Assembly: GCA_021298245.1 (NCBI GenBank)
Contig: JAJTDZ010000005.1
Location: 1 to 44,710 of the forward strand
Length of the DNA stretch: 44,710 nucleotides
From: Algoriphagus sp.
GTDB taxonomy: Bacteria > Bacteroidota > Bacteroidia > Cytophagales > Cyclobacteriaceae
Direction: 5' to 3'
This document shows positions 34,798 to 42,688 of this stretch, piece by piece (position 1 is the stretch's first letter; every line of letters starts with the position of its first letter). The notes below the pieces were generated by a model that worked only from the letters and a program-made list of their open reading frames with translations, was not told the DNA's origin and did no database searches. The translations under genes and the position numbers were made by a program.

Positions 34798-36209
34798 GTT
34801 CTCATTTTGAATTTCTTTTTCAATTCATTCACCGCATTTCGAAAGCTGGAATCCGTCTCCATCATGTCGTTTACAGTTTGTATGGCGTGAATGACCGTGC
34901 TGTGGTCTCTTCCTCCAAAATGATATCCAATGGATTTGAGAGAGTGGTTGGTAAATTCTTTGCAAAAATACATGGCTACTTGCCTCGCGATGACAATTTC
35001 CTTCTTTCTGGTTTTGTCCTTGAGTTCGTCTAGAAGAATATTGTAATAGTCTGAAACCGACTTCTGAATAAAATCAATCCCTACTTCGGTTTCAATGTCT
35101 TTGATAAAGTTTTTGATAACCGTTTTTGCGAGCTCCAAACTTATTTCCACCCGGTTGAGGGAAGCGTGCGCAATCAAAGAAATCAGAATTCCCTCCAATT
35201 CCCGAACATTGGTATCTACTGTGTAAGCCAAATATTCGATGACGTTGTCAGGAATTAGAATGCCCTCGGATTCCATCTTTCTTCTAATGATGGCTACGCG
35301 AGTTTCAAAATCTGGCATCTGCAAATCCGCGGTAAGCCCCCATTTAAATCGGGAAAGTAATCGCTCCTCTAGGCCTTTTAAGTCCCTAGGGGGGCAATCG
35401 GAGGTCATAATGATTTGCTTCTTGTTTTGGTGGAGGTGATTAAAAATATGGAAAAACATCTCCTGGGTGCGGTCCTTTCCAGCCAAAAATTGGATATCAT
35501 CAATGATCAGGACATCTACCTGCATGTAAAAATTGGTGAAATTCTTCACGTTACCATCCTTGATGGAGTCCATGAATTGATTCACAAATTTTTCTGAGGA
35601 CACGTAAAGGACAAACTTGTCTTCCGATCCATTTTTAATTTCATTTCCAATGGCTTGTACCAGGTGGGTTTTCCCCAATCCTACCCCTCCGTATACCATC
35701 AAGGGATTGAAAGAAGTAATACCCGGCTTGGTGGCTACAGCAAATCCTGCCGAGCGAGCGAGTCGGTTACAATCTCCTTCGATATAGCTGGTAAAGGTAT
35801 AATTTGGATTGAGATTGCTTTGCAAAAGAAGGTCCGCATCCAAAGATTGCATTTCAAATGGAGTCTTTGATTCTGAGGCAGAAGCCACTCCCTTTTTGGA
35901 ACTTGCATTGCTCTGTGGAAAAGAAACCACATAGGGTTGATTGGTAGGAGAACCTTTGTCTACGACTACCGCATACTCCAATCTTCCTGTAGGACCCAGG
36001 GTATTTTTGATCGCCAATTTGAGTACTTCTACGTAGTTGTCCTCAAGCCATTCGTAAAAAAACTGACTTGGAACTTGTATCGTCAAACTTGAACCCTCCA
36101 ATTTTACCGGATTAATGGGGCTAAACCAGGTAGAAAAGCTTTGCTCATTGACGTGTTGTTCGATTACACGCAAGCATTCGTTCCAAACTGCACTGGCTTC
36201 TGTACTCAT
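34791..36209 (-). CDS. dnaA: Chromosomal replication initiator protein DnaA
   Basis: This 472-residue protein opens strands at oriC and starts chromosome replication. From the ATG at 36209 (MSTEASAVWNECLRVIEQH) it has domain I, a linker, and the AAA+ domain with Walker A GGVGLGKTHL and Walker B VLIIDDIQFLAGKDRTQE. The C-terminal helix-turn-helix has the DnaA signature GGRDHSTVIHAIQTV. An 18-residue N-terminal extension to 36263 is possible but not conserved. The stop overlaps the end of meaB by 7 bases. In this genome dnaA is not followed by dnaN, which is common in Bacteroidota. A DnaA-box-like TTTTCCACA lies upstream. Confidence 0.96.
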   Translation of the reverse strand: MSTEASAVWNECLRVIEQHVNEQSFSTWFSPINPVKLEGSSLTIQVPSQFFYEWLEDNYVEVLKLAIKNTLGPTGRLEYAVVVDKGSPTNQPYVVSFPQSNASSKKGVASASESKTPFEMQSLDADLLLQSNLNPNYTFTSYIEGDCNRLARSAGFAVATKPGITSFNPLMVYGGVGLGKTHLVQAIGNEIKNGSEDKFVLYVSSEKFVNQFMDSIKDGNVKNFTNFYMQVDVLIIDDIQFLAGKDRTQEMFFHIFNHLHQNKKQIIMTSDCPPRDLKGLEERLLSRFKWGLTADLQMPDFETRVAIIRRKMESEGILIPDNVIEYLAYTVDTNVRELEGILISLIAHASLNRVEISLELAKTVIKNFIKDIETEVGIDFIQKSVSDYYNILLDELKDKTRKKEIVIARQVAMYFCKEFTNHSLKSIGYHFGGRDHSTVIHAIQTVNDMMETDSSFRNAVNELKKKFKMRTY

Positions 36210-36266
36210 TAGAAAGATATAGGATTCACACGTTTGCCCACATAGAGACAAAGAGGGTTTCAAATT

Positions 36267-36275
36267 TGTGGAAAA
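36267..36275. promoter_or_regulatory. DnaA-box-like sequence upstream of dnaA
   Basis: TGTGGAAAA on the plus strand (TTTTCCACA on the other) fits the relaxed DnaA box TTWTNCACA. It lies 58 bases before the dnaA ATG and could serve autoregulation. It is the only box I found in the 36210-36550 gap, so I do not call an origin. The rest of the gap is A/T-rich, with a direct repeat GGTATTCTTT at 36448-36457 and 36472-36481. Confidence 0.4.
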
Positions 36276-36510
36276 TTAACTTAAATAAAAAATCCAAATT
36301 GGAATGAAATCGTAGAAATGATTTTTTAACCCTAGCGACCGGGTCATTTCCCCTTAAAAAGTCGTTTTAAGCCAAAAAATAAATAAAGTAGGGAGTAAAT
36401 TTCTTTTCATTCTCCACCTTAAATTCTCAAGCTTAGGATATAGTAGAGGTATTCTTTCAAGAAAAACTTAGGGTATTCTTTTTTTCTCGCTCAAATCAGG
36501 AAGTATTGGT

Positions 36511-36518
36511 TAATTTTG
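36511..36518 (+). promoter_or_regulatory. Possible -7 promoter element before mutA
   Basis: TAATTTTG matches TAnnTTTG and lies 33 bases before the ATG at 36551. No TTG occurs at the usual distance upstream. Confidence 0.38.
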
Positions 36519-36550
36519 AGGTATCCTGGTTCTATCCTTATCTTTTTACC

Positions 36551-37939
36551 ATGGCAAAAGATTTATTTTCTGAATTTTCGCCCTCTAGTCCTCAGGATTG
36601 GACGGTGCAAGCTGCCAAAGAAACCAAAAGCTCGCCGGAAAGCTTGAATTTAGGAAGTACCCTTTGGGGGAGGTTATCCATTCAACCCTACTATGCCCCC
36701 GAAGGCAGCCCTCAAGAGGCTCAGCAAAAGCGATTTCATCCCTTGCCTGAATTGGAAGGAATGCCGCCTAGACTATGGAGCAATGTGGTTACGGTGACAT
36801 CTCAGGATAGCAACGAGGACATTATTTCTTACTTGGAAAATGGAGCAGAGGGTTTGGTACTACCCTTGTTGGGCTCCGAAGATCTCCAGCAGCTATTAGA
36901 AGGAGTTTTGCCCCAGTACATCAGCCTATTTATTTTGCCATTGGGCAATCCGCTAAAAGCAATTCAAGCTTTTGTCGACTGGGTCAGCTCTACCAAAGCT
37001 CCCCCTGAAAGTATTGTTGGAGGCTTGCTTTGGTCTCCATCTGACTTGGTATTTGATCGCCAGGAGTCTTTTGAGCTTGGGATAGAGGTGCTCCAAGAAG
37101 TGATGGAATGCATGTCCGGATTTCCAAAATTTAAAACCTGTTGTGTAAAAACGTCTCGGTATTCAGAGTCTGGAGGCAATCCCTTGGATGCAGTCAGTTT
37201 CAGCATAGCCGAGTGGGTAGACATCATGGATAGGATAGAAGGATCTCCCCAAGAAGTATTTTCCAACCTATTTCTTGAGGCGGCGGTAGCAGAGCATCAT
37301 TTCGGAGAAATAGCAAGATTAGTAGCCTTTAGAGAGGGAGTATCTAGCTTGGCTGCATTGTACGGCATCTCGTTAGCTGAAGAAGAAATTCCCTTGTTTT
37401 GTCAAACTGCCCTTTGGTCAAAATCTTTCTTGGATGTACACAGTAACCTGATTCGACAAAGTACGGAGGCCTTAGCTGCCATCTTAGGAGGAGCTAATTT
37501 TCTATGGGTTCGCCCTCTTGGGGAAGAATCTTTGGAAAGTTTGCCTCGCAGAATAGCAAGGAACGTTTCTTCCGTGCTTAGGGAAGAAGCACATGTGGAT
37601 AAAGTGCAAGACCCCTCGGGAGGAAGCTTTTTTATCCTTGCATTGAAAGAGCAAATTCTACTCGATTTTAAATCCCTGCTCTTGGAGCTTGAGGCCTTGG
37701 GAGGCTGGCATAAGGCGTTGGAAAATGGTTGGATACATCAAAAAGTCAGGGAAAATCGCTCGTCTATTCAACAGCAATACCTCGATGGAAACCTGGTGAA
37801 AATTGGTGTCAATACCTACCAAGAACCTTCATCCAGAAGTCTCCAAAGTACCTTTATTCCCTTCTCGGAAAAGCAACAAGAATTAAATCCAAGCCGTGCC
37901 ACTTACTTGGTAGAACTTCAGACCTTAGGATTCGCATGA
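36551..37939 (+). CDS. mutA: Methylmalonyl-CoA mutase small (beta) subunit
   Basis: The 462-residue protein starts [17 protein letters not shown] and shows the mutase barrel pattern in diverged form, with [22 protein letters not shown] and [21 protein letters not shown]. Near the end, [21 protein letters not shown] corresponds to the DPWGGS motif of the large subunit. It ends without a C-terminal cobalamin-binding domain, so it is shorter than the 600-residue small subunits of Propionibacterium. It is thought to be non-catalytic and to form the heterodimer with MutB. It overlaps mutB by 4 bases (ATGA). A TTG start at 36506 is possible but unlikely. Confidence 0.92.
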   Translation: MAKDLFSEFSPSSPQDWTVQAAKETKSSPESLNLGSTLWGRLSIQPYYAPEGSPQEAQQKRFHPLPELEGMPPRLWSNVVTVTSQDSNEDIISYLENGAEGLVLPLLGSEDLQQLLEGVLPQYISLFILPLGNPLKAIQAFVDWVSSTKAPPESIVGGLLWSPSDLVFDRQESFELGIEVLQEVMECMSGFPKFKTCCVKTSRYSESGGNPLDAVSFSIAEWVDIMDRIEGSPQEVFSNLFLEAAVAEHHFGEIARLVAFREGVSSLAALYGISLAEEEIPLFCQTALWSKSFLDVHSNLIRQSTEALAAILGGANFLWVRPLGEESLESLPRRIARNVSSVLREEAHVDKVQDPSGGSFFILALKEQILLDFKSLLLELEALGGWHKALENGWIHQKVRENRSSIQQQYLDGNLVKIGVNTYQEPSSRSLQSTFIPFSEKQQELNPSRATYLVELQTLGFA

Positions 37940-40062
37940 GGCCAAAACTCAACGATTGGAACCCCGCAGGGCTATGGAGACAAAAAGCTAGCCCTACGCA
38001 GCATTGGCTATCTGCCGAACAGATCTCCATTCCAGATGTGGTAGAGCCTTCTTCTATTTCGTCATTAAGGCAACTGCATTTTGCTGCAGGAATCCCACCC
38101 TTTTTGCGAGGACCTTATGCGAGCATGTACTTGCAGCGCCCCTGGACCATTCGGCAGTATGCTGGATTTTCTACGGCAGAGGAGTCCAATGCGTTTTACA
38201 GGAGAAACTTAGCTGCTGGTCAAAAAGGCCTTTCTGTAGCCTTTGATTTGGCGACCCATAGGGGATACGATTCGGATCATCCTAGGGTGCAAGGCGATGT
38301 AGGCAAAGCAGGAGTAGCCATAGATAGTGTGGAGGATATGAAGATCCTCTTTGATCAGCTTCCGCTAGACCAGCTTTCGGTATCTATGACCATGAATGGG
38401 GCAGTGATTCCTATCCTGGCATTTTATATCGTAGCTGCAGAGGAACAAGGAGTGCCTGTAGGTGCTCTTTCGGGAACTATCCAAAACGATATCTTGAAGG
38501 AGTTTATGGTGAGGAATACCTACATCTACCCGCCGCAAGAAAGCATGCGCTTGGTTGGGGATATTTTTGAGTTTACCTCCAAGCACATGCCCAAATTCAA
38601 TTCTATCTCCATCTCTGGCTACCACATGCAAGAGGCTGGAGCTCCGGCAGATTTGGAACTTGCCTATACCCTCGCCGATGGCCTGGAGTACGTGCGTACA
38701 GGGCTGAAGGTAGGTTTGACTATTGATGACTTCGCTCCAAGACTTTCCTTTTTTTGGGGTATTGGCATGAATTATTTTATGGAGATAGCAAAGCTTAGGG
38801 CAGGTAGAATGCTTTGGGCCAAACTCATGGCACAGTTTCAGCCCAAAGATTCCAAATCCATGGCCTTGAGGGCCCACTGCCAAACATCTGGGTGGTCCCT
38901 TACCGAACAAGATCCGTTTAACAACGTCACAAGAACTACCCTAGAGGCCATGGCAGCTGTCATGGGCCATACCCAATCTTTGCATACCAACTCCCTAGAC
39001 GAAGCTATAGCCCTTCCTACGGATTTTTCTGCTCGCATCGCGAGAAATACCCAGTTGATTCTGCAGCAAGAGCTAGGACTAACCCAGGTGGTAGATCCCT
39101 GGGGAGGATCAAGCTATGTAGAATACCTTACCGACCAACTTGCCCGAAGGGCATGGAACCTCATCGAAGAAGTGGAACAGATGGGAGGGATGGCCAAAGC
39201 TATAGAAGTAGGACTTCCCAAAAGAAGAATTGACGAGGCTGCTGCTAAAAAACAAGCCCGAATTGATGCGGGGAAAGACATTATTGTTGGGGTAAATCGG
39301 TATCAAATCGCCCAAAAAACAGAGATAGATCTACTGGAAGTAGACCATCAAGCAGTTAGAGATACTCAAATCCAAAGGCTTCAACAACTCAGGAAAAATA
39401 GAAATCAGGTAGAAGTAGAGGATTGCTTGCAAAAAATAACAGCGGCCGCAAAGTCAGGAATAGGTAATTTACTTTCCTTGGCCATAGAAGCAGCTAGAAA
39501 AAGAGCTACCTTAGGTGAGATTTCCCTAGCCATGGAGCATGCCTTTGGAAGGCATAAAGCACAATCCATTGCCATCTCGGGAGTATACGCTGCAGAAGTG
39601 AAACAAGACGCCTCCTTTGTAGAAGCCCAGCGCCTGTCCAACCGTTTTGCGGAAGGGGAAGGCAGAAGACCCCGAATTTTGGTAGCAAAAATGGGGCAAG
39701 ATGGGCATGACCGGGGAGCGAAAGTCATCGCTACGGGCTTTTCGGACCTGGGATTTGATGTAGACCTCGGTCCACTTTTTCAAACTCCCCGAGAAGTAGC
39801 CGATCAAGCTGTAGAAAATGATGTGCATTTGGTAGGAGTTTCTTCTTTAGCGGCTGGCCATAAAACCTTGATTCCAGAGCTTATACATTGGCTAAAAGAA
39901 TTAGGGCGCCCCGATATTCTGGTGGTCGCAGGAGGGGTAATACCAGTCAAAGATCATGATTTTTTAAAGCAAAAAGGGGTGATGGAAGTATTTGGTCCAG
40001 GCACAGTTCTTTCGGAGGCTGCCTGCAAAATTCTTAGGAAACTGCTGCAAGAAGTTCCCTAA
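37936..40062 (+). CDS. mutB: Methylmalonyl-CoA mutase large (alpha) subunit
   Basis: MutB interconverts methylmalonyl-CoA and succinyl-CoA using adenosylcobalamin. From ATG 37936 it is 708 residues. The N-terminal barrel has [40 protein letters not shown] and [40 protein letters not shown] and [14 protein letters not shown] complete it. The C-terminal cobalamin domain has the histidine ligand in [11 protein letters not shown] (about residue 588), then [12 protein letters not shown] and VVAGGVIPV. The reading frame is open for 69 codons upstream, but that part overlaps mutA out of frame and is not coding. MeaB for this enzyme lies beyond dnaA. Confidence 0.96.
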   Translation: MRPKLNDWNPAGLWRQKASPTQHWLSAEQISIPDVVEPSSISSLRQLHFAAGIPPFLRGPYASMYLQRPWTIRQYAGFSTAEESNAFYRRNLAAGQKGLSVAFDLATHRGYDSDHPRVQGDVGKAGVAIDSVEDMKILFDQLPLDQLSVSMTMNGAVIPILAFYIVAAEEQGVPVGALSGTIQNDILKEFMVRNTYIYPPQESMRLVGDIFEFTSKHMPKFNSISISGYHMQEAGAPADLELAYTLADGLEYVRTGLKVGLTIDDFAPRLSFFWGIGMNYFMEIAKLRAGRMLWAKLMAQFQPKDSKSMALRAHCQTSGWSLTEQDPFNNVTRTTLEAMAAVMGHTQSLHTNSLDEAIALPTDFSARIARNTQLILQQELGLTQVVDPWGGSSYVEYLTDQLARRAWNLIEEVEQMGGMAKAIEVGLPKRRIDEAAAKKQARIDAGKDIIVGVNRYQIAQKTEIDLLEVDHQAVRDTQIQRLQQLRKNRNQVEVEDCLQKITAAAKSGIGNLLSLAIEAARKRATLGEISLAMEHAFGRHKAQSIAISGVYAAEVKQDASFVEAQRLSNRFAEGEGRRPRILVAKMGQDGHDRGAKVIATGFSDLGFDVDLGPLFQTPREVADQAVENDVHLVGVSSLAAGHKTLIPELIHWLKELGRPDILVVAGGVIPVKDHDFLKQKGVMEVFGPGTVLSEAACKILRKLLQEVP

Positions 40063-40104
40063 CTTTTTCCTGCCTGATTACCTAAAATTTAGTCGGTAAT
40101 TTGG

Positions 40105-40150
40105 CTTGGTCAGTTCCCTTACAGCGACTTAGAAAGGGATACTGACCAAG
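40105..40150. other. Long hairpin after mutB without a U-tract
   Basis: CTTGGTCAGT (40105-40114) pairs with ACTGACCAAG (40141-40150), and TCCCTT (40115-40120) with AAGGGA (40134-40139), leaving one bulged T and a 13-base loop. It starts 42 bases after mutB. No T-run follows on either strand, so it is not a standard intrinsic terminator. GGTCAGTT recurs at 40172-40179. Confidence 0.6.
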
Positions 40151-40215
40151 AAAAAATAGGACCTTGTAAAATTTGATTCAAGGTCAGTTTAAAGCGCTGA
40201 TGCGCAAAAAATAGA

Positions 40216-40590
40216 TTAAAAAACTAAAACCGGTTTGTTGCCTTCACAAGTGACGCTTTTTGGAGCAGCTACCAGCATACAATCGGAAATCACATTATTT
40301 TTTTCATTGTAAGCTTTTTCCAAAGCCGTATAGCGATTGACCAAATCCAAAAATTCCTTTTCTACACTGGCATGGTAGGCAATGTAGCGTGCTGGTCCTC
40401 CGCAAGCCTTGCTGCCCAAGGGAGTAATTTTCCATTCCGAGGAATTGGTGCAGGATACAGATTCGGAAAGCTTGATGATTTCTTGCTGTTGGCTTAGGAG
40501 TTCTTCATAGCTGGCCTGTAGAGGTTCATCACTTGCCAATTCGCAGGAAAAAAGAAGAGTTGCGATTAAAAAAATTAAAGTTCCTTTCAT
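40216..40590 (-). CDS. Lipoprotein of unknown function with a KACGGP motif
   Basis: A 124-residue protein with a lipoprotein signal (MKGTLIFLIATLLFSC, cysteine 16). The mature domain has paired cysteines in SCTNSSEWKITPLGSKACGG, then PARYIAYHASVE, a helix, and NVISDCMLVAAPKSVTCEG. I recall a similar W..G.KACGGP...Y..Y ... SDC family scattered through Bacteroidota and Myxococcota, without a known function. The four cysteines after the lipobox probably form disulfides. It is monocistronic, with a hairpin and no recognised gene in the 153 bases after mutB. The 139 bases upstream show no clear promoter. Confidence 0.75.
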   Translation of the reverse strand: MKGTLIFLIATLLFSCELASDEPLQASYEELLSQQQEIIKLSESVSCTNSSEWKITPLGSKACGGPARYIAYHASVEKEFLDLVNRYTALEKAYNEKNNVISDCMLVAAPKSVTCEGNKPVLVF

Positions 40591-40729
40591 ATTTCTGAAG
40601 TTTTCTTTTTTAAGACGTAAAACTGCTACAAATCGCTACAGGAAAAGAAAAAAAAATTAAAAAATGTAAAATTTTTGGTCTCTACAATCCATACTAAGGT
40701 CAACTTGGCTGGTATGGAAATGGGAGTAA

Positions 40730-41053
40730 TTACACCACGTCTTCTCCTCGAAGACGGACGATGGCACCTTCCAATTGCTCTCCAATTCGAATTTGACAGG
40801 CTAGCCTAGAGTTTGGGAAGTACTCTGGAAGGTTTTCCAATTGGTCAAGCTCTACGTCTGTTGCCTTTTCTAATCCTGCTTTTCCTTCCACGATCTCTAC
40901 GTGACAGGTAGCACAAAGAGCCATTCCTCCACAGGTAGCCAAAACCGGGTATTCGCTTGCTTTGAGAATTTCCATTAGGCTAAGGCCCATGTCCGATGGG
41001 GCCTCAAGCTCTTGGCGGGTCCCTTCTTGATCCTCTACAGTAAATTTTATCAT
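40730..41053 (-). CDS. [2Fe-2S] ferredoxin
   Basis: A 107-residue plant/adrenodoxin-type ferredoxin. The cluster ligands are Cys41, Cys47 and Cys50 in ATCGGMALCATCHVEI, and Cys86 in SRLACQI, the C-x5-C-x2-C...C spacing of the adrenodoxin group. It starts 12 bases after the ferredoxin reductase gene, so the two are very likely an electron-transfer pair in the same operon. The final electron acceptor is not in the window. The expected alpha/beta fold is complete and the length is normal. Confidence 0.93.
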   Translation of the reverse strand: MIKFTVEDQEGTRQELEAPSDMGLSLMEILKASEYPVLATCGGMALCATCHVEIVEGKAGLEKATDVELDQLENLPEYFPNSRLACQIRIGEQLEGAIVRLRGEDVV

Positions 41054-41065
41054 GTGCTTTTAGGG

Positions 41066-42082
41066 TTAAAACGCATTTACTCCATTGACGGTGGTGTACT
41101 TGAAGCTCAATTTTTGGTCAGGGTAGACGTATTTAAATGCGGAATGCATCATGATGGCTGCTTCGTGAAAGCCACACAAAATCAATTTCAACTTTCCAGG
41201 ATAGGTGTTGATATCTCCTATGGCATAGATGCGCTCTACACCAGTGGAATAATCTTTCGTGTCTACCTCAATCGCATTTTTATCAATGCTCAGCCCCCAG
41301 TCGGCTATGGGGCCTAATTTTGGGGAAAGTCCAAACAAGGGAATAAGGTAATCTGCTTCTATGCTCAATTCCTTGTTGTCCTTATCGTCAAGAATAACTT
41401 GTTGTAAACGATCTTCCCCACTTACTGCTTTCAAATTGGCCGAAAGAATCAAATCAATTTTTCCTTCTTTTGCTAAATCCGCAACCTTGGAAGCAGAATC
41501 TGGTGCTCCTCGGAAAGTTTCATTTCTATGAACCAAGGTCACTCTTTTTGCTACATTGGAAAGAAAAATGGTCCAATCCAAGGCAGAATCCCCACCACCC
41601 GCAATAACCACATTTTTGTCTCGGAAGGTTTCAGGATTTTTTACCATGTAGCTAATCCCTTTTCCTTCGTAGGCTTCTAGGTTGGTCAAAACTGGTTTTC
41701 TGGGTTCAAAACAACCCAATCCTCCTGCGATCACAATCACTTTAGCATGGACCTGGGTTCCGTCACTGGTAGTCACCAAGAAGCTCCCATCGGCTTGTTT
41801 TTCAAGAAGATCAACGCGCTCCCCTAGGGTAAATGTGGGAGAAAAGGGTTTGGCCTGCTCCAAAAGGTTGTCCACCAATTCTTGAGCTTTGATTTCTGGG
41901 TAGCCAGGAATGTCGTAAATGGGCTTTTGAGGATAGATCTCAGAAAGTTGCCCGCCTATTTGCGGCAGCGCATCGATGAGATGGCATCGCATCTTGAGTA
42001 ATCCTGCCTCAAAAACTGCAAAAAGACCTACGGGTCCGGCGCCGATAATGCATAAATCGGTGTGAATGGGAGAGGGGTTCAT
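41066..42082 (-). CDS. Ferredoxin-NADP+ reductase (thioredoxin reductase-like type)
   Basis: A 338-residue flavoprotein with the FAD motif CIIGAGPVGLFAVFEAGL at the start and the NADPH motif VIAGGGDSALDWTI near residue 160. There is no CxxC redox pair between them, which separates it from thioredoxin reductase. It matches the TrxR-like ferredoxin-NADP+ reductases of Bacillus and Chlorobium type, including the C-terminal YAIGDINTYPGKLKLILCGFHEA. It sits between the MarR gene (34 bases) and ferredoxin (12 bases), so the operon probably makes a reductase-ferredoxin chain under MarR control. Confidence 0.92.
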   Translation of the reverse strand: MNPSPIHTDLCIIGAGPVGLFAVFEAGLLKMRCHLIDALPQIGGQLSEIYPQKPIYDIPGYPEIKAQELVDNLLEQAKPFSPTFTLGERVDLLEKQADGSFLVTTSDGTQVHAKVIVIAGGLGCFEPRKPVLTNLEAYEGKGISYMVKNPETFRDKNVVIAGGGDSALDWTIFLSNVAKRVTLVHRNETFRGAPDSASKVADLAKEGKIDLILSANLKAVSGEDRLQQVILDDKDNKELSIEADYLIPLFGLSPKLGPIADWGLSIDKNAIEVDTKDYSTGVERIYAIGDINTYPGKLKLILCGFHEAAIMMHSAFKYVYPDQKLSFKYTTVNGVNAF

Positions 42083-42116
42083 ATCTGTGATTTCCTAAAA
42101 GAGGGTAAAGGGAGAA

Positions 42117-42563
42117 TTAGACTCCGCTGTTTGTATCTAAATTTTGGTAAATGGTATTTAGGATGCGCTTAAATTCATGAAAATCAGATTCGGTAAGGTT
42201 TTCCCAAGCTTTTTCTCTGATTTCTAAGATTCTGGGTTTTAAAGCAGCTACTTTATTTTCTCCTTTAGCCGTTAAATGCAATTGAAAACTGCGTCGGTCT
42301 TGGGGATGCTGTACCCGCTGTACCAAGCCTTTTTTGCTGAGTAAGTCGATGATGCGGGTTAGGGTAGGGTGGTCCTTTAGGACCAACTGGGCCAATTCGG
42401 TCTGACTTACCTGAGGGCGTTCAGCCAAATTTTTCAGTACCAACCATTGGTCTACGGTCACATCAAACTTCCCAAATTTAAATTGCTGCTGTGCATAATG
42501 CTTTACCTTTCTTGCCGTACGGTCAAGTAAGAAGGAATAGCTTGCAAAAAGTTCTTGTGTCAT
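42117..42563 (-). CDS. MarR-family transcriptional regulator
   Basis: A 148-residue winged-helix regulator. The recognition region is in VSQTELAQLVLKDHPTLTRI, followed by LLSKKGLVQRVQHPQDRRSF (wing) and helices that form the dimer (TESDFHEFKRILNTIYQN). MarR proteins sense small aromatic or oxidising compounds and often repress their own operon. It is the first gene of the MarR-reductase-ferredoxin unit, 34 bases before the reductase gene, so autoregulation of that operon is likely. The ligand is unknown. Confidence 0.93.
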   Translation of the reverse strand: MTQELFASYSFLLDRTARKVKHYAQQQFKFGKFDVTVDQWLVLKNLAERPQVSQTELAQLVLKDHPTLTRIIDLLSKKGLVQRVQHPQDRRSFQLHLTAKGENKVAALKPRILEIREKAWENLTESDFHEFKRILNTIYQNLDTNSGV

Positions 42564-42580
42564 ACCAATAGTTAGTGTGA

Positions 42581-42639
42581 CAAATATATGAATTTATTTT
42601 TGATACTTGCCAAATAAGTTTTCCAAGACTCCTTGGCAA
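42581..42639 (-). promoter_or_regulatory. Likely promoter region of the MarR operon with an inverted repeat
   Basis: On the minus strand, TATATTTG (42588-42581) is a TAnnTTTG match 18 bases before the MarR ATG. TTTG occurs 22 bases further upstream (42614-42611), slightly long. TTGCCAA (42608-42614) and TTGGCAA (42633-42639) form an inverted repeat covering the -33 element, a reasonable MarR operator. Confidence 0.42.
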
Positions 42640-42688
42640 ATCGCAGGATATCCTCCTAGATTTACTGACACAACCCACATTAAAGACC

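Noticed and set aside
36210..36550. Chromosome origin next to dnaA
   Set aside because: Only one DnaA-like box and no cluster of boxes or unwinding element were seen; this is insufficient for oriC.
37729..37935. Sixty-nine-codon N-terminal extension of mutB
   Set aside because: It lies out of frame inside mutA, and family members begin at MRPKLNDWN; the 4-base ATGA overlap gives a natural start at 37936.
40105..40150. Ordinary intrinsic terminator of mutB
   Set aside because: The stem is strong but no T-run follows on either strand.
41012..41317. 101-codon open frame on the plus strand over the ferredoxin reductase gene
   Set aside because: It is antisense to a conserved gene and shows no domain; a shadow frame.
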